A stretch of 35,000 nt of DNA from Chrysomallon squamiferum (taxonomy: Eukaryota > Mollusca > Gastropoda > Neomphalida > Peltospiridae). Under the pieces are notes generated by a model, which saw only the letters and a list, made by a program, of their open reading frames with translations, was not told the origin of the DNA and did not search any database. Shown here in pieces: positions 26,552 to 35,000 of this stretch. Numbering within the stretch: position 1 is the first letter of the stretch; the number at the start of each line of letters is the position of its first letter. The DNA is taken from assembly GCA_012295275.1 (NCBI GenBank), contig CM022669.1, positions 13,062,672 to 13,097,671 on the forward strand, in the 5' to 3' direction. Both the position numbers and the translations under genes were made by a program.

Positions 26552-26845
26552 AAACACGTATCATATCAAAATGAATGCCAGTAATAAAGAATGAGATTAA
26601 AAAAGCACATATATAACACGTAATCACGCCAAACTAAATGCTAGTAATAATATATAAAATTAAAAACGAAACACAGCACGTATTTAAGACGATATGCGAA
26701 CATAAAAGCTAGTAATAAAATATCAAATTAATTAATAAAGAGCTATAACGCAAGTAAGTAATAAATTCAACATTAATAAGTATGAAGTTATAAAATAACA
26801 TAACATTAACAAGTATAGAGTTATAAAACACAACATTATCAAATT
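26552..26845. repeat. Degenerate ~62-bp and ~33-bp minisatellite
   Basis: CACGTA-type segments start near 26555, 26617 and 26677, each followed by an ATGCYAGTAATAA-type segment (26575, 26638 and 26706) and an AAATTAA-type end, giving a unit of about 62 bp. From 26771 a shorter unit beginning CATTAAYAAGTAT follows: copies at 26771 and 26804 and a partial one at 26834. All copies are diverged, so the array is old. Confidence 0.7.
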
Positions 26846-27320
26846 ACATTTTTTTAAAAATCAGAATATAAATACTTATTTTTATAATGTATAATAACGC
26901 TACTGATCTGAACAGAAACTGATACATGATGCAAAAACATTGCTAAGTTTGCGAGCCAGAAGAAAATTATGTATACGACGCTAATGCTAAAACAGACTCA
27001 AAGTTTGATAATCTGGTCGTGTTGTAGTGTTGTTCATGCTCTGTGTGACAACCAGGATTTACACTTACTCAGTTTGCTTTGTCTGATGAGAGTAATCTGA
27101 CTGCAGTCTAGACTAACAGGATTTTCTCAGCGACAGAGAACACTTTGAAATGATAATAAGAAGAAATAGAAGAAGACGATAATAGAACAATAGCATCAAC
27201 AATATTAAAAATAAGAATAATGTACTCATGTATATTTATAATAATTACTGTTGTTGTTGTTGTTGTTGTCAGTGTAGTTCTGTTATGTTTTATTATTTCA
27301 GTCATCTATATGTCCATTAC
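26846..27320. other. Stretch without recognised gene
   Basis: AT-rich, with a (GTT)n run at about 27250-27268. No supported exon. Confidence 0.5.
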
Positions 27321-27491
27321 AAACGCACACACACAACCAAACACACAAACACGCGTACACACATACATATGGATATATATATATATATGTATGTGTATGT
27401 GGGTGTGTATGTATGTATGTATGTCTGTATGTATGTATATATGTATGTATGCATGTATGTATGTATGTATGTAATATGTATATATGTATGT
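27321..27491. repeat. CA-rich to (TATG)n repeat with central hairpin
   Basis: A CA-rich segment passes through ACACATACATAT (27359-27370) and a TA run to its exact reverse complement ATATGTATGTGT (27385-27396), and then into a (TATG)n array to about 27491. Confidence 0.9.
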
Positions 27492-28139
27492 AGTCTGTAG
27501 AATTTAGTCTGTGATAATCTGACAAGTTTGGGGTTTATTCGCTGCAGCCTACAAAACCACTAACACTGGTCACGTTGTCTCCACAGTAAACAGGAAGATA
27601 CGTGACATAATAACCAGCTAGAATTTTTATACCGCTAAATAGATTACAGAGAATAAGGAACAGATATAATAAAATACACAATAGGTATACTAAAACAAGT
27701 GTAATATTCAGTTATGCCGATTGTAATTCTGTGGAATATTGCAGTACAAAATAAACGTTATATGTTTTGTATTTGCTATGAGCAGAGGTTGTTTGCTCGG
27801 GGTAGGGTGTAGTTGTCTTAGGACCCATTGAAATACACCACAAAGATATAACTATGTAGAGTAATATTACGGATATAAGTTATGTCGAATATAAGATAAC
27901 GTAATTTAATTACAGATAATAATGATCGGTAACGTACAATGGAGTGATAAACAAATCATAACGGATCAAAATACGTTTGTTAAATTATTATGTTGTGAAT
28001 TAAATTTACAGTATAACTAGCTAGTCCACTCTCTTAACGATAGCAAAATAGCAGCATCATGAACTGTTTTTAAAATAAAAAAAAATTTAAAAAAATAAAA
28101 ATGTTGGTGCAGGCATGTTAGTGTATTTCACGCCTTATC
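27492..28139. other. Stretch without recognised gene
   Basis: AT-rich unique-looking sequence with a short A-rich tract near 28070-28100. Nothing else seen. Confidence 0.5.
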
Positions 28140-28500
28140 GTTTAATATGCAGCGTATTCCCGTCCGCTGTGGAGATTGAATTAGGCCGCACTGACAGTTA
28201 CGTTAGAATTACGAAAATAGCCGCCTGAGTAATGACGCCCACTCTCTCTTTTCTGAAATCTCGTACGCGAGTCCCTGAACTTTTAATTTACTTTAGCGGG
28301 ATTATCAGCCGCGTCCCAGTAACACACAATTGTGTAACCCGTAATCCAGCGTTCATGGCTGTAATCACACTGAGGCAAATGAGGCAAATTCCTCATACCG
28401 AAATAGATTTAAAAAATATAAAATATAAATCTCTATTCCCAGACCCCGTCACCCAAATTCTTTTTGCCCCTCTTTGCTCGGCGATTAAGTGTTTTTAACC
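28140..28500. other. Less AT-rich island, possible conserved element
   Basis: The composition is markedly less AT-rich than the flanks, with many CpG and few homopolymers. It includes a 12-bp palindrome ACACAATTGTGT (28324-28335) and a direct repeat TGAGGCAAATGAGGCAAAT (about 28371-28389). An 88-codon open frame (28232-28498, +) has no recognised domain. It could be an unrecognised exon or a conserved non-coding element; neither can be shown here. Confidence 0.25.
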
Positions 28501-28940
28501 TTATTTCAAAAAAGAGTCTAGTTAACGGCCATGACGTAGTTAACTACGGGTAGATACAAGAGACTATCAGACCAGGTGAATACGTGCATATATAAATATA
28601 TTATATTGTTTAATTATTTAATCTTCACAGCCAGCTGTTGTCGCGTATTACGTAAAAATCTGAAGATTCCTAACCATGTTAAAAACTGAAGACGATACGA
28701 GGTTGTGAACTTTCTAAATACACGCATACATGTTTAAAAGATAAATGTGCAAGCAAATATACTTATTCGAAGATATATTTATACACATATAGATATAATG
28801 TACATACATACTCACATACATACGTACGAATAGGTATACATGCATATATACAAACCTAGTTGAATAGATGCGTATATGCATACATGTATAAAAACACACA
28901 GGCGCGCGCAGGAACACATACATACTAACATATTATACAA
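28501..28940. other. Stretch without recognised gene
   Basis: AT-rich, grading into CATA/CGTA-rich sequence from about 28720. No supported exon. Confidence 0.5.
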
Positions 28941-29112
28941 GCATACATACAAAAATACATACATACATACATACATAGATACATAGATACATAGATACAT
29001 ACAAACATACATACATGCATGCATACATACATATGCATACATACATACATACATACATACATACATACATACACACACACACATACATACATACATAGAT
29101 ACATACATACAT
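28941..29112. repeat. (CATA)n array with variants
   Basis: CATA units with interspersed GATA, CATG and CACA variants. It is complementary in sense to the (TATG)n array at about 27390-27491. Confidence 0.93.
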
Positions 29113-30110
29113 TCAGACATAAAGTTTCGGAGACTGAGAGAGATAGAGAAGAGAGATCAAAGATACTAAATAAAAATAAATAGATAAATAAATAAATAAA
29201 ATAACAAGAAATATAAAGTATTTATAAATAAAAATAACAAGAAATAAAAACCTATATATATATATATAAAGAAAATCATTATCTTTAAACAGAAATGGTC
29301 GTAAGAAATTCATTTGTTTTCCTTCCAAACCATTATTGGATTCTTTCAATCATCTTGAAATTTTCTTTCTCACAGACGCCTGACATTTAAATGACACAAA
29401 AATCTCGGTACGGAAAAATTAATGCAAATTACTTCCATTATCTAATGCTTGTCCAGTGATGGATTTTAATTCCAATTCTGTATGTTCCTTGAAAAATAAA
29501 AACATATTAAACGTAAAGAAAGAAAAATTGTAATAAGAACTCTAATTTTTGTGGCATCATTGTTCAAAATGAACAAAAGTTATTGCTCGGCAAGCAATTG
29601 CTGAATTTAATAGAGCAGATTAAACCGAGAAAACCTTTTTTTAAAGTCCAGTCACGTGTTCTCTACTGATTAGAAAAAGAAAAGAAAAGAAAAAAAAAAA
29701 AAAAAAAAAAAAAAAGTCTTATTTAAGCACACGCTAAAACGTTAGACACTACATATACGTCCTACACACAACGAACTAAATGAACTATGTTGACTTAAAG
29801 AAAAGCTATCGACATAAGCAAATATTAAATACTTCATCCAGACAAATTAGAAATTTTTTTAATAATAAGAAAACATCATTCGTTATTGGATTCCATCGGT
29901 ATTTTGCGGTTTCAAAAGTGGTTTCAAAATATTTTGTTAACTAATTTGAAATGATGCAGTCGGAGAAAAAGAAACATTTTTAAGAAGGGCTGAATAAATA
30001 AAATTAAAACGTTGTAAAAAAAAAAGTTTAATTACAGACTATAAATGGTTTCAATAAACGTACGTGTTTAGGTGGGTGATAGGATGAATGGTCGAGGAAA
30101 GAAAGTAGAA
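29113..30110. other. Stretch without recognised gene
   Basis: Contains AAAT units near 29165-29202, a (TA)n run near 29253-29268 and an A-rich tract at about 29672-29715. No supported exon. Confidence 0.5.
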
Positions 30111-30140
30111 ACAGACAGACAGACAGACAGACAGACAGAC
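30111..30140. repeat. (ACAG)n microsatellite
   Basis: About seven tetranucleotide units. Confidence 0.93.
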
Positions 30141-30359
30141 GAGAAGCCAGTTGTAGCAAGTAAACAGTAACAGAGAGAGGCTTGCAGAAATGTGTTTATT
30201 AAATTACTTAATAAGATGTGTGCAGGCAAGAAAAAAAAAATTGTTTAATTTTGCTTCCAAATCCGAATTTTGCCTTAAAGCAGTTTTGTACAATGGGGGA
30301 AAAAAAAGAAAACAGAGAAAGAAAAGAAACTAAAAGAAGAAGATGAAATGAAGAAGAGG

Positions 30360-30624
30360 AAATGGTGAATAATAATGATGATAATAATAATGATGATGAT
30401 GATGATGATGACATTAATAATTATAGTATAGTAATAATACATTTTTTTAAAGAAATAAGAACAACAACAGCAACAACAACAATAACAACAAAAAAAAAAA
30501 ATAATAATAATAAATAATAATGATGATGATGATAATAATAATAATAATGAAAATAATAATAATAAGAAGAAGAAGAAGAAGAAGAAGAAGAAAAATAATA
30601 ATAATAATTATGATGATGATGATG

Positions 30625-30677
<53 letters not shown>
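30360..30677. repeat. Compound AAT/GAT/AAG/AAC trinucleotide array
   Basis: Blocks of AAT, GAT, CAA/AAC, again AAT and GAT, then AAG (about 30565-30592), AAT, GAT and a final run of about sixteen AAT units (about 30625-30677). Several trinucleotide types sit in one region, which suggests repeated birth of new units by point mutation. Poly-Met/Ile/Arg open frames over it are artefacts. Confidence 0.93.
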
Positions 30678-30678
<1 letters not shown>

Positions 30679-32311
30679 TTTAGATTACAAAGACTTCCAG
30701 ATCTTTCTCAGACAGACTTTTGGCAAGAAATACAATCTTTAAAAAGAAATTTAACAACTGTTGCTTTTTTTTTTCTAATTTCCAGTGTGATCGTCTCTTT
30801 GTCTGATATCCTTAAGGCAGGGAATTATTATTTTTTCAGAAAGCAACTTAAGATTCTGTTACGCAAATTGCGAATTTAATACGGCACAAAAGGACTTTTG
30901 TGGCTTTGAAGGCGCGAGGAGTACATTTTAAACAGATGTTATTAAAAGATAGTTAAAGTATCTCTTTCCTCAAACAATAATAAACTCAGTGAATTCGTGT
31001 CTTTGGTTCAGAAACCGTGGCGCAACTGTACCCGATAACGTAACATAACTAGGGGGCTCGTATTGTCTGAAACATCCTGATGATCATAAGAATGATTATT
31101 AATCTGCAATGATTCATCATCCTCTACACGAATCAAAGAACGAGTATTTATTTACTTAACGACACATCAACACATTTAATATTTGATACAGTGCAGTAAT
31201 ATATTTAATTATGTCATTATTCCAATGATGATATGAAAGAAGACTTCTGAGGCCGGTTATATTAAATGTAATTACAATGTAGTCATATTTAATTATGTCA
31301 TTATTATAAAGGCGATATCTAAGGGAACTATACTATGAGCTAGTCAGTGTATATTAGCGATAACAGATCTGTTATAATTTATATTTTGCTCTTTTCCCAT
31401 ACAACTCGCGGCTAGGATCAAAGATTGTGAAACAAAAGAACTGGCTTCAGTCACTTAAAAGGAAAAGCTGTTGGTATTCGCACCAAAGAGACTGAACCGG
31501 TGACACTTTTTCTTTGAAACCTAACCTTCAGTTACAGACTGAATGATTGTCCTGTGCAGTATATAATTTACGTTTATACATTACAGAGATATAATTCATT
31601 TTTATTATTCTGTATAAACGAAAGTGTATTATCGTCCTAGATGTAATTAAAATGATCCTCAAAACTTCTCTGATTGTGTCAAAAATAAAATTATTTCTGA
31701 CAATATATAATTTTAAGTCCTTTTTTTTTTTTTTTTTTTTTTTTGTCCCGCTATTTGAGTCAGAGTATTATAAATATATATTTGCCAGTATCTCAGTACT
31801 TTAATAACTCTGATAAATGTCAGACAGTTAGTTTGTCAAGCACAGATATTTATTTTATCTGTAAGAGAAAATATTCAACTCCTGTGTATTAATAATGATG
31901 TTATCTTTCAGACTTTTGTTTGTATTTCAGATTCGAAAATCTTTGACGTGTCGAACTGGCTAAAACTGGACCATAGAGGAAAATTTATCTGATTGCTTTT
32001 CGTGCGACTTTCCAATTCATTAGAGTTATCTACACACCGATATTTCACAGAAGATCTAGAAATTAGTTTAAAAACGAACTGCTGATTTGCAATGGATATG
32101 CAAGAGACTGAATGTTTGCGTCACGCATTTCAAATATTCCAAGTTTTACGCGATTTCTGAAACTAGTTTTCCAGGATTCTAAACGTAGTTTTCCATGATT
32201 TCTGAAGCTAATTTTCCAGAATTTCTGAAACGGTTGCCTTGGTCAAATTTTCATCAAGTCTGGAACAAGAGCCGTGCTATCATTTACAGAATGGTGAGGA
32301 AAAAAAAGCAT
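30678..32311. other. Stretch without recognised gene
   Basis: AT-rich with a T-run at 31720-31744. It includes a short direct repeat (31201-31220 and 31285-31304). No supported exon. Confidence 0.5.
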
Positions 32312-32376
32312 AGAAGAAGAAGAAGAAGAAGAAGAAGAAGAAGAAGAAGAAGAAGAAGAAGAAGAAGAAGAAGAAG
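32312..32376. repeat. (AAG)n microsatellite
   Basis: About twenty-one AAG units; reads as poly-Arg in one frame, an artefact. Confidence 0.95.
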
Positions 32377-32559
32377 CGGAAAGAAAGAAGAAAACAAACG
32401 TCATGAAATACAGAAAAGTAGCTAAAAAAAGTGGGGAGAGAAAAAAAAAACTTAAGTCATCGGTAATGTTTGACGAATGCGTTTGTTCCTGGGAGACAAG
32501 ATTTAAGTCTAATCAAGCCTAGACACTCTGTCACCTTCAGCATGTTTTCTTTTCAGTTC

Positions 32560-32630
32560 CCACAAAGCGGCCTCGTTTTCGTATCGATCCTGTTTCTTTT
32601 ATAAAAACGCCGTTGTCCGAGATTTACCGT

Positions 32631-32714
<84 letters not shown>

Positions 32715-33065
32715 GAAGGGAAATCGAGACTTTGCCGGGCGCGGGTTTGCATTAATAAAACGCTGTAATGAATTTTAACATTTCGCCTTTGGTCGTGGAT
32801 TTGCAACAGTTGGACGGAATCACGTCTCTACGTGTGCCCGGGAGCCAAAAGCGTCAATTTTTACAGCGCTGTGGAGAGGCTTCCAGCCAGAGGAAGACCG
32901 CGAGAGTTCTGCTTTAAGGCGCGTTTCGTGAGGAGAAATTGAATTGTCGACACCGATTAGTTAATGTGTGTCCAGTTTACCAGGGTTGTCCGCGGTGCGC
33001 TGGATCACAAGCGTGGAACAGTTGCTGCTGAGCTCGGTTTCGAAAACAAACGGACGCCTGTGGCA
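32560..33065. other. CpG-rich island around a (TC)n array, not recognised
   Basis: The unique sequence from about 32718 to 33065 has roughly even GC/AT content and about two dozen CpG by eye, in contrast to its AT-rich flanks. A small open frame on the + strand (32768-32917, 49 codons from ATG, beginning MNFNISPLVVDLQQLDG) lies inside it but has no recognised family. This could be a promoter or first-exon region, a conserved element or a recently arrived unmutated sequence. Confidence 0.3.
32633..32710. repeat. (TC)n microsatellite
   Basis: About thirty-nine CT units inside the CpG-rich island. Confidence 0.96.
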
Positions 33066-33289
33066 GAGAACGTGAAATCAATTCAGTTTAATTTCATCAT
33101 CGTCATCGAAAGTCTTTTCTCTTCCTGTTGATTTCGTTTCTTTTTCTTCCTCTTTTTTTTATTTTTTTATTTTTTATTTTTATTTATTTATGTATTTGTT
33201 GTTGTTGTTTATTTATTTATTATTTTTTTATTACGACTTTTGTTACTTCTGCTGCTGTCGACGTTATTCTATTACAGTTTTACTGGTTT

Positions 33290-33545
33290 TAACATTAGTA
33301 CTACAACTACTACGTTTACTTCCATTACTACTGACACTACTATTATTATTTCACATTCTGTTACTCTATTACTACTAGGCTACTAGGTTATTGGTATTAA
33401 CACTAAACCACCAGCACTATTACCCGTAAGCTTTTAGTACAATTATCACATCTCCTAGGAAACTTCTAATACCATTTCCATCACACCTTAATACTAATCG
33501 CTTACTACTACTACTTCTACTACTACTACTACTACTACTACTATG
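33290..33545. repeat. Degenerate ACT tract ending in (CTA)n
   Basis: Interrupted ACT/ATT units from about 33290 lead to a purer (CTA)n run at about 33503-33543. Preceded by T-rich sequence (33140-33240). Confidence 0.75.
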
Positions 33546-34293
33546 TCTACTTCTACTGCAAATTCTCCTAACTGTGCAACTAAAATAACATAATATTTAC
33601 AGAAAAGGGCGCCTGCATCCAGACACATAAAAGATCAACATATTCTAAATGTCGTATCTGAAATATAAGTCACCATAACACTAAAGCCAGATCGAAATTA
33701 AAAAGAAATTTCTCGTTAACGAAATAGCCGCAGTCTCTATTACAAGACATGATCGTCTTGGGCAAAGTTTATAGAAATAATATTTGAACAAGGCGGATCT
33801 CGTTATGAAAATATCGATGAACAATAAGAGAGAGATTCTGAACTTTGCGACAGTCATCAAAGAATTGAGTGTGGGAAAAAAAAAAAAAAAAAAATAACGA
33901 TGCCTTCAGGGATCTCACACCACAGTTTTCTATTACAAGTAATAAATGTTTTGTAATACGTTTTACACACCACCCTTGTCTTTTTGTAGCGTTCCAGATG
34001 ATTTTTATTTTTTTATAAGAAATGATGCTGGGTCTTGTATATCAGGGTTATCTTAAAAGTGAACAGTGATTTATGATATTGGGGATCTCTGTGCAGTGGT
34101 TTCCTATTATCTGTGATGAATGTTTCATGTGGAAATCTGCGCATCTCGCGCAGATAACAGCAGTGTTGTAATGTGCGCGTTGTAATAGTTAGCGAAATGT
34201 TTAGCGTATTTGTGCATAGCTGCAGATTACGAATAATGAATGGCTGTTTTATTCCTTCCTGTTCTCTTTTGTTACGGTTTTTTGGGAGTGCTT
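33546..34293. other. Stretch without recognised gene
   Basis: Moderately AT-rich, with an A-run at about 33877-33894. A GCGCATCTCGCGCAGA patch lies near 34139-34155. No supported exon. Confidence 0.5.
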
Positions 34294-34308
34294 TTATTAT
34301 TATTATTA

Positions 34309-34355
<47 letters not shown>

Positions 34356-34440
34356 GTTGTTGTTGTTCTTGTTGTTGTTGTTGTTATTGTTATTATTGTT
34401 TAAGTTGTCGTTGATGTTGTTGCTTTTGTTGTTGTTATTT
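34294..34440. repeat. (ATT)n passing into (GTT)n
   Basis: About twenty ATT units (to about 34354) change into GTT-dominated units with ATT and CTT variants. Confidence 0.94.
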
Positions 34441-34625
34441 GTTTTTGTGTGTTTGTTTTAGTTTTTGGGGTTGTTTTTGTTTTTGCTTGTTCTGTGTGGA
34501 AATTTTGGTTTTGGGGTTTTGGGGGGTTTGTGTGGAGTTTTTTGGGGGGACTGGGGGATTTGTGTGCTGGATGCGTGTATCTATTGGGGTTGTTTGCGGA
34601 GTTTTATTTTTCTTTGGGAGGGTGA
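34441..34625 (+). repeat. G/T-rich strand-biased tract with G-runs
   Basis: The + strand is almost free of C and A. It holds G-runs at 34467-34470, 34513-34516, 34521-34526, 34544-34549 and 34553-34557, which could allow G-quadruplex folding with one long loop. The open frames (Phe/Gly/Val/Cys-rich) across it are compositional artefacts. Confidence 0.8.
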
Positions 34626-35000
34626 GGGAAAATTATTTTTATATATATATTTATATTTAAATTTTACGGAAAATATTGCTGTATAAACATTAAGTTTCCA
34701 GCTCAGCATTTCCTTAGAATTGTGTTGTTATAGCGTTGTAATACACAATGCGCCAGTTTCGTGAATTTTCTTTGGATCTGGCAGCGCACAAACTGTTTAT
34801 CAAAATGTGTGGCACGTTCCTTCTTGTTTCTGGAATGAGGCAAAGAAAATATTACCTTTAGCTAATCCATCAATCTGACCAGCCCAGCTGATGTGGTGAA
34901 TATCCTAATATTAACATTATACAGCAAACGTATGTTTGAATAACTTCAACCTTTAACATGCGTTTTCGTTAAATAATCATTTGTTACAAATAATTTAAAA
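34626..35000. other. Right end of window, nothing recognised
   Basis: AT-rich unique-looking sequence after a short (TA)n run near 34639-34650. No exon could be supported. Confidence 0.5.

Noticed and set aside
27220-27525. Tyr/Met/Cys/Val-rich open frames over the (TATG)n array
   Set aside because: Repeat translations on both strands, with no independent coding signal.
28941-29112. CRISPR-like regular array
   Set aside because: It is a simple tetranucleotide repeat without spacers, in an animal genome.
31013-31040. A-box-like GTGGCGCAACTGT
   Set aside because: No B-box at a suitable distance and no cloverleaf fold by eye.
34513-34526. Telomere-like GGGGTTTTGGGG
   Set aside because: One occurrence inside a G/T-rich tract; ciliate-type telomere repeats would be long regular arrays.

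Overview
This is an AT-rich, intron-rich and repeat-rich piece of animal genomic DNA. It has long introns with GT-AG borders, an immunoglobulin-domain exon, many long microsatellites and mononucleotide runs, and one tRNA-derived SINE. The SINE carries a central segment like that of SINEs known from molluscs, so a mollusc or other lophotrochozoan is the best guess; the species cannot be named. Nothing prokaryotic (operon, CRISPR, phage) is present.

The one gene that can be supported lies on the + strand and is the 3' part of an immunoglobulin-superfamily gene. Four coding exons can be joined: a 30-nt lysine-rich microexon (1790-1819), an Ig-domain exon (13886-14176), a 24-nt microexon (14942-14965) and the terminal exon (15623-15765) ending in TGA. 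Every junction is phase 1, so the reading frame runs through all four, and either microexon could be skipped without a frameshift. The product would be a small cell-surface or secreted protein with at least one Ig domain and a hydrophobic C-terminus, either a GPI-attachment signal or a membrane segment. The first exon(s), signal peptide and promoter lie left of the window. A 3' UTR of about 0.5 kb with an AATAAA at 16266-16271 probably ends the transcript.

The 12-kb intron (1820-13885) holds (GA)n/(TC)n arrays, A/T runs, the minus-strand SINE near 9566-9775, a degenerate repeat near 11357-11460 and a short unexplained open stretch at 11803-11985. From about 16.3 kb to the right end no gene is convincing. 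That part holds microsatellites, a 57-bp minisatellite with CRE-like palindromes (19351-19600), a degenerate 62-bp minisatellite (26552-26845), several short diverged duplications, two less AT-rich islands that might be conserved non-coding elements (28140-28500 and 32560-33065), and a G/T-rich stretch with long G-runs (34467-34625). Most open frames in the window are translations of simple repeats and were left out.
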